From: Clostridium saccharoperbutylacetonicum N1-4(HMT) | Lineage (GTDB): Bacteria; Bacillota; Clostridia; Clostridiales; Clostridiaceae | Direction: 5' to 3' | Assembly (NCBI RefSeq): GCF_000340885.1 | Contig: NC_020291.1 | Span: 4,959,001-5,023,000 of the forward strand | Length of the DNA: 64,000 nucleotides | Shown here: piece after piece, positions 53,057-62,579 of the stretch | Layout: the number at the start of each line of letters is the position of its first letter | How positions within the stretch are numbered: the first letter of the stretch is position 1 | Notes under the pieces: generated by a model | What the model was told of the DNA's origin: nothing | The model's input: the letters and a program-made list of their open reading frames with translations, nothing else | The model's database searches: none | Program-made: the position numbers and the translations under genes

Positions 53057-53488
53057 TTATTTAACCAATTGTTTACTTAAGTTCATAATCATACTCGAGT
53101 GCTTCTTAGTTATTGAATCTTTAACTGCTAAATCTCCAATCACATTAAACCCATATGATGACATCTCATCTTTCCATATTTTCATGAAAGAATTATCAAT
53201 CCATCCATAGGTAGCAAACAAAATACAATTCTTATTTTCATTCTGATCTTTAAAAGATTCTAACTGTTGAAGAAATGGTCTCATTTCTTCTTGTTCTATT
53301 TTAGTTGCATCTAATGCTGGGCAGCCAAAAGCAAGGCAATCTGCTTCTAATACATCTTCTATTGTGGCATCTGCAACATGCTTTAAGTTAACATTTGCAC
53401 CTTGCTCTCTAGCACCCTCTGCCATTTTGTTTGCTAGAATCTCGATATTACCACCACAACTCCAATATATTATTGACACTTTCTTCAT
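53057..53488 (-). CDS. Flavodoxin
   Basis: A 143-residue flavodoxin. VSIIYWSCGGNIEILANKMA is the FMN phosphate loop (the usual S/T-x-T-G-N-T is changed to SCGGNIE), ADCLAFGCPALDATKIEQEE and ILFATYGWIDNSFMKIW are the other FMN-contact loops. It carries one electron at low potential and can replace ferredoxin. Its place next to the PFOR gene suggests that it accepts electrons from pyruvate oxidation. A multi-base gap to PFOR holds two small inverted repeats that might be operators. GAGGTGC lies before the ATG. Confidence 0.88.
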   Translation of the reverse strand: MKKVSIIYWSCGGNIEILANKMAEGAREQGANVNLKHVADATIEDVLEADCLAFGCPALDATKIEQEEMRPFLQQLESFKDQNENKNCILFATYGWIDNSFMKIWKDEMSSYGFNVIGDLAVKDSITKKHSSMIMNLSKQLVK

Positions 53489-53638
53489 TGAAACAGCACC
53501 TCATCTTCTCGTTAAATAATTAACTTACTTATTAACTAAAATAAACTTACTCTTTTATTATATCTCACATATTTTTTTTTGCAAGATTTGATTATATAAT
53601 TTGTATTATTTTAAATAATATTTATAGATTTTAGCAAT

Positions 53639-54712
53639 CTATTCTCCAATGCTCTTTAATAATACCCCTACTATTGCTTCTACACCATTTTGGGCTTGAC
53701 TTTTCTCCATATTTCCTATCAATTCTCTTTTTCTCTTCTTTAATTCAATAATTTTCTCATATAATACTTTTTCATTAATTTCTTCTTCTTCTATCATTAA
53801 TGAATATCCTTCTTTTTTAAAGGATTTAGAGTTCAAAATTTGATCTCCTCTACTCGCCTTTTTAGAAAGAGGAATCAATAAAGTTGGTTTTTTTAACGCC
53901 AGAAATTCAAATATAGAATTAGCTCCTGCTCTTGATACTATGTAATCTGCAGCAGCCATAAGATTTGGTAGTTCATCGCTTACATATTCAAATTGTTGAT
54001 ACCCACTTCTATCTTTCAAGCTTTCCTCAATATTACCTTTTCCGCAAATGTGAATTATATTAAATTCACTTAAAAGTCTATCTAAGTTCTTTCTTATTTC
54101 CTCATTTATCAGTTTAGATCCAAGGCTTCCCCCCATTATAAGCAATGTTTCCTTATCATTAGTAAATCCACATAGTTTTTTCCCTTTAAATTTATCACCC
54201 TTAAGGATTTCTTCTCTTATAGGACTTCCAGTAAGTACACCTTTATCGCCCTTTACATAATTTAAGCTTTCTCTAAAAGTAACACATAATTTATCACAAA
54301 AAGGTGCTGATAATTTATTAGCTAAACCTGGTGTTATATCAGATTCATGGGCTACTACGGGTATTTTTTTCATTGATGCTGCAATAACTACAGGAACTGC
54401 AACAAATCCACCTTTTGAAAAAACAATATCCGGTTGCTCCTTTGAAATTATTCTTATAGACTGAATAACTCCCTTCATTATCTTAAATGGATCTGTAAAA
54501 TTTTTAACATCAAAATACCTTCTTAATTTCCCACAGCTTATTCCAAAGAATGGTATATTGTTTTTTTCTATTATCTCTTTTTCAATACCATTGAAACTAC
54601 CAATATATTTTATTTCAAATCCTTTTTCTTTCAATTTAGGTATCAACGCTAAATTAGGAGTAACATGCCCTGCTGTTCCTCCTCCGGTCATTATAATTTT
54701 ATATTTTGACAA
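53639..54712 (-). CDS. murG: UDP-GlcNAc:lipid-II-precursor transferase MurG
   Basis: A 357-residue GT28 enzyme. [20 protein letters not shown] is the first glycine loop, [20 protein letters not shown] and [20 protein letters not shown] the next, and [20 protein letters not shown] the donor-binding segment. MurG makes lipid II from lipid I at the inner face of the membrane. It stands alone here, without the dcw cell-wall cluster. GGGAGG precedes the ATG at 54712. A repeat-bearing gap of 196 bases separates it from recJ. Confidence 0.95.
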   Translation of the reverse strand: MSKYKIIMTGGGTAGHVTPNLALIPKLKEKGFEIKYIGSFNGIEKEIIEKNNIPFFGISCGKLRRYFDVKNFTDPFKIMKGVIQSIRIISKEQPDIVFSKGGFVAVPVVIAASMKKIPVVAHESDITPGLANKLSAPFCDKLCVTFRESLNYVKGDKGVLTGSPIREEILKGDKFKGKKLCGFTNDKETLLIMGGSLGSKLINEEIRKNLDRLLSEFNIIHICGKGNIEESLKDRSGYQQFEYVSDELPNLMAAADYIVSRAGANSIFEFLALKKPTLLIPLSKKASRGDQILNSKSFKKEGYSLMIEEEEINEKVLYEKIIELKKRKRELIGNMEKSQAQNGVEAIVGVLLKSIGE

Positions 54713-54780
54713 AAGACTTCCCTCCCGAAACCACTTAACTATTTATTGAAATCCATGTAAGATCTCTATTTTTCTCATCT

Positions 54781-54900
54781 CAATTGTAAATTGCAAACTA
54801 TAAACAATATCTACATCAGCATCTTACTTTGAGCAATCGCTATATCAACTGTACACTGTAAATTGCCCACAGGGTACCCTAAAGGGCATAAACTGTAAAC
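54781..54900. repeat. Composite ACTGTAAATTG-type intergenic repeat
   Basis: The gap between recJ and murG is filled by AATTGTAAATTGCAAACTA, GAGCAATCGCTAT, ACTGTACACTGTAAATTGCC, GGGTACCCTAAAGGGCATAA and ACTGTAAAC words. Part of it matches 48632-48670, and the ACTGTAAA words match the hairpin between parE and parC. No gene or promoter is recognised in it. Confidence 0.65.
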
Positions 54901-54908
54901 TTCCTAAA

Positions 54909-56675
54909 TCATCTGTAATTTTGGACTACAATTTGAATACTCGTATTTCCATTATATTCATTAACATTTGGATAAAAAACCAAATCCATCATTATCCCAT
55001 TATATACTCCATCATAAAGTTTTAACAATTCTTCTTTGCCATACTTATTACTAACTTCTTCTTCAAATTCGTAAATATCTCCAAAATATATTGCATCTAT
55101 TACTTTATTTAATTTAGTCTTTACCTTAAGCTTTAACACATTTCTATTTTTACCCAATACTACTGCTTTTATTAAATTTACATTTTTTTCAGCAAATAAT
55201 GGTTTAGAATTAGCTTTTCCAAACGGTTCTAATCTTTCAATATCATTGATCAAATCATAACTTATTGAATCAAGTGGCAAAGCACAATCAATGGTAACCT
55301 TTCTAAGTAAATCTTCATCTTTTAAATCAGTATTTCTATTCAATCTTCTTCTAAATTCATCAATATTTTCTTCCTGCAGTGAAAATCCAGCAGCCATAGG
55401 ATGCCCTCCAAAGTTTTGAAGTAAATCCTTGCATTTAATAAGTTCCTCATACATATTATATTCCTCTATGGATCTACCAGAACCCTTTACCCCTTTTTCG
55501 GATTTTGTGATGACCAAAGTTGGCGCATTGTATTTTTCCCTTATCCTTCCTGCAATTATACCTGCTAAGCTTTCATGAACATCTGGTATATAAATCACAA
55601 GTACCTTGTCATTAATCATCCCGTTCATTTCAACAATTTCTATTGCAGTTTCAACGCCTTTCATTGTCATTTCTTTTCTTTCTTCATTTAACCTTACTAG
55701 TCCTTTAGCTAAAGTAACTGCTTCCTCTTCTTCTTTTGAAAGCAATAATTGTAATCCTACTTTCGCAGTATCCAACCTTCCTGATGCATTAATACAGGGT
55801 CCTATTATAAATCCAAGATGATATACTGATAATTTTTTTTCATTTAATTCACATTCTCTAAGCAATTCCATTAAGCCTAAATTGCTAGTATTATTTATAA
55901 GTTCTAACCCTTTTTTAACAAAAATTCTATTCTCATCAACTAAATCTACGACATCACAAACTGTTGCAATAGCCAAAAATTCTACTAATTTAAACGCTTC
56001 TTCCTTATCTATATTAAATTTTTCATAAAGCACTTGAATAAGTTTAAATGCTACTCCTGCTCCACATAATTGCTTAAATTTATATCTACAATCTTCTTGT
56101 TTAGGATTCACTATAGCATCTGCTTCTGAACTTATGAATTTTCTATTGTTATTTTCATCTTCTACAAACGGAATATCATGATGATCTGTTACAATAACAG
56201 TCATTCCCAAATCTTTTGCATATTTAATTGCTTCTATCGCTGATATTCCATTGTCACAAGTTAAGATTGTATCAACTCCATCTTCCTTAGCTTGTTGTAT
56301 TATATCTTTATTTATACCATAACCATCTTTAATTCTATCTGGAATTTCATAATCTACCTTTGCATTGCATTTAACTAATGCAGTATATAAAATGTAAATA
56401 CTTATAACTCCATCTACATCATAATCTCCAACAATTCGTATTTTTTTATTTAATTGTATTTTTTCTTTAAGGATATTTACAGCTTTATCTAAATCTTTCA
56501 TATCACTTGCATTTCTAAGTCTTTCAAGACTTGGATTTACATAGCTTCTTATAACTTCATCATTTGTAATATCCCTATTAATAATAAGCTTGCTCATAAA
56601 TTCTGTAATTCCATATTTTTGTGCTATTTGCTTATAATTAGCTTTTATATTTTTTACAAACCATCTTTCAGCCAT
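54909..56675 (-). CDS. recJ: Single-stranded-DNA exonuclease RecJ
   Basis: A 588-residue RecJ. DHH-domain motifs: RIVGDYDVDGVISIYI near residue 83, DTILTCDNGISAIEAI, VIVTDHHDIPF near 170 and CGAGVAFKLIQVLYE. The DHHA1 domain follows (VKGSGRSIEEYNMYEELIKC and LQNFGGHPMAAGFSL near 425). A C-terminal OB-like segment is present. It degrades single-stranded DNA 5' to 3' in recombination and mismatch repair. The frame begins with ATGATG; GAGG is better placed for the second ATG at 56675. The length matches the short RecJ form of clostridia. Confidence 0.94.
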   Translation of the reverse strand: MAERWFVKNIKANYKQIAQKYGITEFMSKLIINRDITNDEVIRSYVNPSLERLRNASDMKDLDKAVNILKEKIQLNKKIRIVGDYDVDGVISIYILYTALVKCNAKVDYEIPDRIKDGYGINKDIIQQAKEDGVDTILTCDNGISAIEAIKYAKDLGMTVIVTDHHDIPFVEDENNNRKFISSEADAIVNPKQEDCRYKFKQLCGAGVAFKLIQVLYEKFNIDKEEAFKLVEFLAIATVCDVVDLVDENRIFVKKGLELINNTSNLGLMELLRECELNEKKLSVYHLGFIIGPCINASGRLDTAKVGLQLLLSKEEEEAVTLAKGLVRLNEERKEMTMKGVETAIEIVEMNGMINDKVLVIYIPDVHESLAGIIAGRIREKYNAPTLVITKSEKGVKGSGRSIEEYNMYEELIKCKDLLQNFGGHPMAAGFSLQEENIDEFRRRLNRNTDLKDEDLLRKVTIDCALPLDSISYDLINDIERLEPFGKANSKPLFAEKNVNLIKAVVLGKNRNVLKLKVKTKLNKVIDAIYFGDIYEFEEEVSNKYGKEELLKLYDGVYNGIMMDLVFYPNVNEYNGNTSIQIVVQNYR

Positions 56676-56692
56676 CATTTATCCTCTTTCTA

Positions 56693-56754
56693 GTTTACAA
56701 TGCACAATTCAAATTATATATCTATTAATTTTTACAATTCAAAATTGTGCATTG
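56693..56754. repeat. Perfect 12-bp inverted repeat of the CAATGCACAATT type
   Basis: CAATGCACAATT (56698-56709) and AATTGTGCATTG (56743-56754) are exact inverted copies, separated by 33 bases, between recJ and the DJ-1 gene. The words TTTACAATGCACAATTCAAA belong to the same family as the parE-parC hairpin. No T run follows, so a terminator role is unlikely. Confidence 0.7.
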
Positions 56755-56775
56755 CTATTAATTACATCTAACATC

Positions 56776-57327
56776 TTAACCTATATACATCTTATATAAC
56801 ATTCCTGATGAAATAGCTTCAACCTTATGCTCATACCCTAGCATTTCTAATAATTTATACGAAAAAGCCATTGCAGTTGCTGGTCCTCTACTGGTTATTA
56901 TATTTTTATCAACCACAACTGCTTCTTCTAAATATTCACAGTTAATTAATTCATCTTCATAACCTGGATATGATGTCATGTTTATTCCTTCAGTCAAACC
57001 AGATTTCCCAAGTACAATTGGCCCTGCACAAATTGCTGCTAATAATTTTCCTTCTTTATTTTGTTTTTTTACAAATTTTATTACCCTTTCGTCATCTCTC
57101 AAATTAGTAGCTCCTGGTATACCTCCTGGAATTACAACCAAATCATATTCCATATCCGCATCAAAAATTTTATCTGCTTTAATTTCTAGTCCATGACTTG
57201 ATTTAACAATTTCATCTTCCATTGAAATTAAATCACAGGTTACATCTGCTCTTCTCATTATATCAGATACAGTTAAAGCTTCTATTTCTTCAAATCCTTC
57301 TGCTAATAATACGCATACTTTTTTCAT
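56776..57327 (-). CDS. DJ-1/PfpI family protein
   Basis: A 183-residue DJ-1 protein. VCVLLAEGFEEIEALTVSDI supplies the conserved Glu, LVVIPGGIPGATNLRDDERV and LLAAICAGPIVLGKSGLTEG the nucleophile Cys elbow, and ITSRGPATAMAFSYKLLEML the C-terminal block. This is the DJ-1/YajL type, linked to protection against oxidative and carbonyl stress; a deglycase role is debated. GGAGGAATT precedes the ATG. It follows parC with a terminator-like hairpin in between. Confidence 0.88.
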   Translation of the reverse strand: MKKVCVLLAEGFEEIEALTVSDIMRRADVTCDLISMEDEIVKSSHGLEIKADKIFDADMEYDLVVIPGGIPGATNLRDDERVIKFVKKQNKEGKLLAAICAGPIVLGKSGLTEGINMTSYPGYEDELINCEYLEEAVVVDKNIITSRGPATAMAFSYKLLEMLGYEHKVEAISSGMLYKMYIG

Positions 57328-57355
57328 ATAAAATTCCTCCTCTTATAAGACAAAC

Positions 57356-57386
57356 GAGGATATCCTAACCACTTTAGAACATCCTC
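57356..57386 (-). terminator. Terminator-like hairpin between parC and the DJ-1 gene
   Basis: On the minus strand GAGGATGTTCTAA pairs with TTAGGATATCCTC (including G-U pairs) over a five-base loop. The downstream tract is CGTTTGTCTT, so the T run is weak; termination may be partial. Confidence 0.55.
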
Positions 57387-57450
57387 ATTCTATAATTTAT
57401 TATTACCTTAATTATAACTCAATTATTTTATAAACACCATATAATATATA

Positions 57451-60369
57451 CTATCTTAATGTAACTTCTTTTATTTCATCATCAAGAACAATAACCATTA
57501 TATTAGCTCCTCTTCCTGCTCTATTCTGTAATTTAATATCATTTATTTTTAATACCGATTTTTCTTTAGATTTAGAAACGAGCATTACTTCCATATCACT
57601 TTCAGACAAAATCACACTATTTCCTTCTCCACTTTTATAATTACTATGATATTTACCAAAAATAACTTCATCCTCATCTCGTAAGCTTATTCCTGTAACT
57701 CCTGATGCAATTTTACCCATCGTATTTACATTTTCAACCGGGAATCTTATTGCCATACCTTTTTTAGTAATCATAATTAAATGCCCAAATTTTAATTGTT
57801 CAACTTCTGTAGAAATTACTTCATCATCTTCGTACTTAAACTTATAACATACTTGTTTAAAGAAATCACCTTCAAACTCCTTTAATAAAGTCTTCTTAAT
57901 CATTCCCTTTTTAGAAAATGTATAAACAGCTAAATCTTCATCAGTATATGAATCTATTGATTTTAAGCTAATTATTTTTTCTCCCTTTTCTAATTTTCCC
58001 AAAAATGCTTCTACTTCAATTTCTTCTTTTAATACCTTCTTCATTAGGAATGCTGGGACTTTGTATACAAATCCCTTATTGCTAAACATGAGTATCTCTT
58101 TTAAGGAATTGGTTTTAACTTTCAAGGCATCTTCTTTAATTCTTTCAAAAGCCCTAAACTTCTTTTTATCTGTTATTCCAAGATTTATTTCAAAATATTC
58201 AAGTTCTTCACTATCTTCAACTTCAATTATTTCATCTTCCTTCGGGAAATTGAATAACTGCATTGGCAATATATTCCTAGATGTATCCTCTAAAGCTTTT
58301 ACTTCAAGAGTAAATTCTAATCCCAACTTACTTTTAACTCTCAAGAATTTTTGTTCTTCTTCTAGCTCTCTTAAGCATACATCTATTAATTCATCATCTT
58401 CTCTAAGCTTTAATGCTTGAAGCTTAGTATATGAAGTTTGGAATTTATCCAATGAACTTAATTTAATTCCACCTTTTTTGGTGATAAATCTAAGAGCATT
58501 ACTTGGTGAAAAATTATCTATTGATATGGCTGAAACTATTTTTTCCTCTTCAAGGTTTAAAGTTTTAATAATTTCATCAAGCCTTTCTCCTTTTTCCTTC
58601 CATTTAAGCTCAGATATATTAATACCCTTTGTCTGATACATAAAGCCTTTATCTGTAAATACAACCAGAGTATCTTTAGTATTTGAATTTACTAAAAAGC
58701 TCAAATAATCTCCTTCTCTATATTCAATATCTTCAGGATTAGAACTTGATCTATTATAATTTTTAAGAGGCATTCGCTTAACAAATCCGTCTTTCGATAC
58801 TGTAATTACAACATCTTCTATAACAATTAATTCTTCAAGCTCAATTTTACTTTCACTATCATCATGAACTATTTCAGTTCGTCTTTTATCTGCATATTTA
58901 TCACTAATTTCTTTTAATTCACTTTTGACTACTTTTAAAAGTTCCTTTTCACTAGATAATATTTTTTCAAGTTTTTTAATAAGTTTGTCAAGTTGTTCAT
59001 ATTCCTTTTGAAACACCTCTATTTCAAGACCTGTTAATCTATACAACATAAGTTCTAATACAGCCTGAGCTTGGTCTTCTGAAAATCCAAATTTATCAAT
59101 TAAATTTATAGAAGCATCCTTCTTAGATTTCGAACTTCTAATCATCGCTATTACTTCATCTAATATACTTATAGCCTTAATAAAACCTTCAACAATATGA
59201 TGTCTCTTCTTTGCTACTTCAAGCTCTTTGCTTGTTCTTCTAGTTATTATTTCTTTTTGATGTTCTACATAATATCGTATTATAGCCTTCAAACTCATAG
59301 TTTCAGGCTTTCCATTTGCTAATGCAACCATATTAAAACTAATGTTACACTGCAAATCAGTTTTCTTAAATAAATATTTTAATATCTTATCAGCTACATC
59401 TTCATCTGCATTTTTCTTTAATTCAACTACAGCTCTGATTCCATTTCTATCAGATTCATCTCTAATATCTGTTATAGCTTCTAACGCTTTGGCATGCCTT
59501 TTGTCCCCTGTCATTTCAGATATAGTTTGAAGAAGTTTAGATTTATTTCTTCTGAATGGGAATTCAGTTATAACTATACCAATTCTACCATTTTCAAGCT
59601 TTTCTATGTTAGTTTTAGCCCTATATGCAACTTTTCCTTCTCCGGTTTCATAAGCAGCTAAAATAGATTTTTCTCCAATTAAGATCCCACCTGTCGGTAA
59701 GTCTGGACCTTTAATATATTTCATTAACTCACTAGTTGTTATCTCATTATTATCAATATAAGCTAAAACGCCATCCGTCACTTCTCCTAGATTGTGTGGT
59801 GGTATATTAGTTGCAAGACCAACAGCTATACCAAACGTTCCATTTACTAAAAGATTAGGATATCTGCTTGGTAATACTTTAGGCTCCATTTCACTGTCCG
59901 AATAGTTAGGAACCATATCAACCGTATCTTTTTCAATATCGCGAAGCATTTCCATGGCAATAGGCGATACTCTCGCTTCTGTATACCTCATTGCTGCTGC
60001 TCCATCTCCATCTATAGATCCCCAGTTTCCATGGCCTTCTATAAGAGGTGCTCTTGTAGAAAAATCTTGGGCTAAAATTACCATAGACTCATAAACTGAT
60101 GTATCACCGTGTGGATGATATTTACCTAGTATATCCCCAACTATTCTTGCAGACTTATAATATGGTCTATCCGGAAACGCCTTTAACATATACGCTCCAT
60201 ATAAAATTCTTCTATGTACTGGCTTTAATCCATCTCTAACATCTGGAAGTGCTCTATCTTTTGCTACTTCTATTGCATAAGGCAAATAATTTTCTGGCAT
60301 TGCCTCTTCAATAGGAATGTTAATTATATTATTATCCTTAGGTATGTTATTTTCATTCTTCTTTGCCAT
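57451..60369 (-). CDS. parC: DNA topoisomerase IV subunit A (ParC)
   Basis: A 972-residue type IIA topoisomerase A subunit. YAIEVAKDRALPDVRDGLKP is the QRDR region, AAAMRYTEARVSPIAMEMLR holds the catalytic Tyr, VLPSRYPNLLVNGTFGIAVG the next block. The C-terminal 450 residues form a beta-propeller DNA-wrapping domain (VVITVSKDGFVKRMPLKNYN; TKKGMAIRFPVENVNTMGKI) without a clear GyrA box. It decatenates chromosomes together with ParE, encoded just upstream. The open frame begins 21 codons earlier, but that part is translated repeat; AGAAGGG marks the ATG at 60369. Length and partner gene favour ParC over GyrA. Confidence 0.9.
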   Translation of the reverse strand: MAKKNENNIPKDNNIINIPIEEAMPENYLPYAIEVAKDRALPDVRDGLKPVHRRILYGAYMLKAFPDRPYYKSARIVGDILGKYHPHGDTSVYESMVILAQDFSTRAPLIEGHGNWGSIDGDGAAAMRYTEARVSPIAMEMLRDIEKDTVDMVPNYSDSEMEPKVLPSRYPNLLVNGTFGIAVGLATNIPPHNLGEVTDGVLAYIDNNEITTSELMKYIKGPDLPTGGILIGEKSILAAYETGEGKVAYRAKTNIEKLENGRIGIVITEFPFRRNKSKLLQTISEMTGDKRHAKALEAITDIRDESDRNGIRAVVELKKNADEDVADKILKYLFKKTDLQCNISFNMVALANGKPETMSLKAIIRYYVEHQKEIITRRTSKELEVAKKRHHIVEGFIKAISILDEVIAMIRSSKSKKDASINLIDKFGFSEDQAQAVLELMLYRLTGLEIEVFQKEYEQLDKLIKKLEKILSSEKELLKVVKSELKEISDKYADKRRTEIVHDDSESKIELEELIVIEDVVITVSKDGFVKRMPLKNYNRSSSNPEDIEYREGDYLSFLVNSNTKDTLVVFTDKGFMYQTKGINISELKWKEKGERLDEIIKTLNLEEEKIVSAISIDNFSPSNALRFITKKGGIKLSSLDKFQTSYTKLQALKLREDDELIDVCLRELEEEQKFLRVKSKLGLEFTLEVKALEDTSRNILPMQLFNFPKEDEIIEVEDSEELEYFEINLGITDKKKFRAFERIKEDALKVKTNSLKEILMFSNKGFVYKVPAFLMKKVLKEEIEVEAFLGKLEKGEKIISLKSIDSYTDEDLAVYTFSKKGMIKKTLLKEFEGDFFKQVCYKFKYEDDEVISTEVEQLKFGHLIMITKKGMAIRFPVENVNTMGKIASGVTGISLRDEDEVIFGKYHSNYKSGEGNSVILSESDMEVMLVSKSKEKSVLKINDIKLQNRAGRGANIMVIVLDDEIKEVTLR

Positions 60370-60384
60370 AATATATCCCTTCTT

Positions 60385-60469
60385 CAGTTTACAGTTTACA
60401 GTGCACAATTTACAGTTGTGGAATAAATTCACCCCTCAACTGTAAACTGTAAATTGTAAACTGTAAACT
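60385..60469. repeat. ACTGTAAA-type hairpin repeat between parE and parC
   Basis: Left arm 60385-60418 (CAGTTTACAGTTTACAGTG then CACAATTTACAGTTG) and right arm 60437-60469 (CAACTGTAAACTGTAAATTG then TAAACTGTAAACT) are imperfect inverted copies around an 18-base loop. Both arms are tandem seven-base ACTGTAA words. The element fills the parE-parC gap and reaches to 16 bases before the parC start. Confidence 0.8.
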
Positions 60470-60471
60470 AC

Positions 60472-62415
60472 CTAAAATTCTCCGTATTTATACATATAAT
60501 TCTTTCTTGGTTCTACAATATCACCCATAAGCAACGAAATCATCTTTTCTGCCTTAGCTGCATCTTCTATAGTCACTTGAAGCAGTGTTCTACTTTCTGG
60601 ATTTAATGTTGTATCCCATAACTGATCTGGATTCATTTCCCCAAGACCTTTATATCTTTGAATTAAAGCACCTTTTCCAATTTGCTTTTTAACACCTTCT
60701 AATTCATCATCACTATATGCATATTTAACTATATCTTTACCTTTTGATTCCTTATATACCTTGTATAAAGGAGGCTGTGCAAGATATAAATGACCATTTG
60801 CTATTAATGGTCGCATATATCTATAGATATATGTCATCCAAAGAGTTCTAATATGATATCCATCAACATCTGCATCACTCATAATTATGATTTTATCATA
60901 TTTTAAATCTTCTTCTTTATAATTATCTAAGGTCCCTGTTCCAATTGCAGTATTAAATATTTTTAATTCTTCAGAGGCTAATACATTTTCAAGCTTTTGC
61001 TTTTCTGTATTCATTATTTTCCCCTTAGATGGCATTATTGTTTGGAATCTTCTATCTCTAGCCTGTTTTGCAGAACCACCTGCCGAATCTCCCTCAACAA
61101 CTATAAATTCATTTACAAATTTATCTTTTAATGTACATACAGCAACTTTACCTGCAAGCGGTGCAGTTCCTTTACCTATTTTCTTTTTTTCTGCATCATT
61201 TATTTTCTTAATTTTGTCTCTTCTTTTTGCTGCTTCTAAAGCATTATTAATTATATTTGTAGCTAAAGTTTTGTTATCTTCAATCCATTCAGAAAATTTA
61301 GTGTATACCAAATCATTCATCATGGTATATGCCTCAGTATTTCCGAGTTTAGTTTTAGTTTGCCCTTCAAATATAGGATTTGTAATTTTAATTCTTACAA
61401 TTGCAGTCATGCCTTCTCTTAAATCGTCACCTTCAAATTCCTTATCCTTTTCCTTAACCAATCCTAACTTCTTAGCCCACTCCTTAAAGGCTCTCGTCAT
61501 ACCAGTTTTAAAACCTGTTTCATGAGTTCCAGCCTCAGTTGTAGGAATATTATTTACATAACTAGCGATATATTCTGTTGTAGAATCAGTAAATTGAATA
61601 CATATTTCTCCATACATTTGAAGATCTCCAACAACTCTTTCTCCATCAAAAATTATTGGTGTGTCGTGAATGGGTGTCTTGCTTTCATTTAAATAATTAA
61701 TAAAATCTAAAAGCCCATTTTCAGAGTAATATTCTTTTGTAATTTCCTGTCCTTTTCTCTTATCAACTAATTCTAGAGTAACACCTTTATTTTGAAATGC
61801 CAATTCCTGCAGTCTGCTGTCTATTATATCAAACTTAAAATCAATTGTTGAAAATACTTCTTCATCCGGTTTAAATGTAATTTTTGTTCCAACCTTATCA
61901 GTTTTTCCTATAATTTTTAATCCACTAACAGCTGTTCCAGGCATTTCTCTTTTCAATTCTTTGTCATAAGCATATTCAAATCTCTGTCTATATATATTTC
62001 CATTTTGATATACTTCTACTTCCAGCCATTTTGATAAAGCATTTACAACTGCAGCACCAACTCCATGTAGTCCTCCAGATGTTTTATAATTTTTATTATT
62101 AAATTTACCTCCCGTATGAAGTTCAGTAAATACCATTTCGACTCCCGATTTCTTTTTAACTGGATGAATACCTGTAGGAATACCTCTTGCATTATCTATT
62201 ACAGTAACGCTTTTATCTTCATTTAAGATTATAGTTACTTTATTTCCATAGCCATTAGCTATTTCATCTATGGCATTATCAACTATTTCCCAAATACAAT
62301 GATGTAGACCTTTGCTTCCTGTAGAACCTATATACATTCCAGGTCTTATCCTTACTGGTTCTAGTTTTTCTAATGATGTTAAATCTGTTACATCATAAGT
62401 ATTTTTCAATTCCAT
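60472..62415 (-). CDS. parE: DNA topoisomerase IV subunit B (ParE)
   Basis: A 647-residue GHKL ATPase with VRIRPGMYIGSTGSKGLHHC, EIVDNAIDEIANGYGNKVTI (Mg-binding Asn), TSGGLHGVGAAVVNALSKWL (ATP lid), and the Toprim block FIVVEGDSAGGSAKQARDRR with IIIMSDADVDGYHIRTL. It powers strand passage by ParC. The frame extends to 62436, but CGGAGGAG fixes the ATG at 62415. It is followed by parC after a gap occupied by the repeat hairpin. Length and linkage fit ParE rather than GyrB. Confidence 0.92.
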   Translation of the reverse strand: MELKNTYDVTDLTSLEKLEPVRIRPGMYIGSTGSKGLHHCIWEIVDNAIDEIANGYGNKVTIILNEDKSVTVIDNARGIPTGIHPVKKKSGVEMVFTELHTGGKFNNKNYKTSGGLHGVGAAVVNALSKWLEVEVYQNGNIYRQRFEYAYDKELKREMPGTAVSGLKIIGKTDKVGTKITFKPDEEVFSTIDFKFDIIDSRLQELAFQNKGVTLELVDKRKGQEITKEYYSENGLLDFINYLNESKTPIHDTPIIFDGERVVGDLQMYGEICIQFTDSTTEYIASYVNNIPTTEAGTHETGFKTGMTRAFKEWAKKLGLVKEKDKEFEGDDLREGMTAIVRIKITNPIFEGQTKTKLGNTEAYTMMNDLVYTKFSEWIEDNKTLATNIINNALEAAKRRDKIKKINDAEKKKIGKGTAPLAGKVAVCTLKDKFVNEFIVVEGDSAGGSAKQARDRRFQTIMPSKGKIMNTEKQKLENVLASEELKIFNTAIGTGTLDNYKEEDLKYDKIIIMSDADVDGYHIRTLWMTYIYRYMRPLIANGHLYLAQPPLYKVYKESKGKDIVKYAYSDDELEGVKKQIGKGALIQRYKGLGEMNPDQLWDTTLNPESRTLLQVTIEDAAKAEKMISLLMGDIVEPRKNYMYKYGEF

Positions 62416-62523
62416 AAAACTCCTCCGTTTGAACACCAGTTCTTATTTGTTCATTATAAACTTACTCTATAAAATATACTTCCTTTATCGTACAATGTCA
62501 AAAAAACTTAACTTCTAATTAAT

Positions 62524-62558
62524 AAAGAGTGCACTATCAAATTAATAATACACTCTTT
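62524..62558 (-). terminator. Terminator-like hairpin after the membrane glycosyltransferase
   Basis: AAAGAGTG (62524-62531) pairs with CACTCTTT (62551-62558) across a 19-base loop. The T run after the stem is short and interrupted, so termination may be weak. It lies 21 bases after the stop. Confidence 0.6.
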
Positions 62559-62579
62559 ATACCTCAATAATCAGAAGCT

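Noticed and set aside
60370..60432. A 21-residue N-terminal extension of ParC
   Set aside because: It is a translation of the ACTGTAA hairpin (reads as CKLCTVNCKL), and a good ribosome site marks the start at 60369.
57451..62415. Gyrase (gyrB-gyrA) instead of topoisomerase IV
   Set aside because: The gene lengths, the absence of a clear GyrA box and the lack of recF, dnaN or dnaA nearby favour ParE-ParC; a gyrase cannot be fully excluded by eye.
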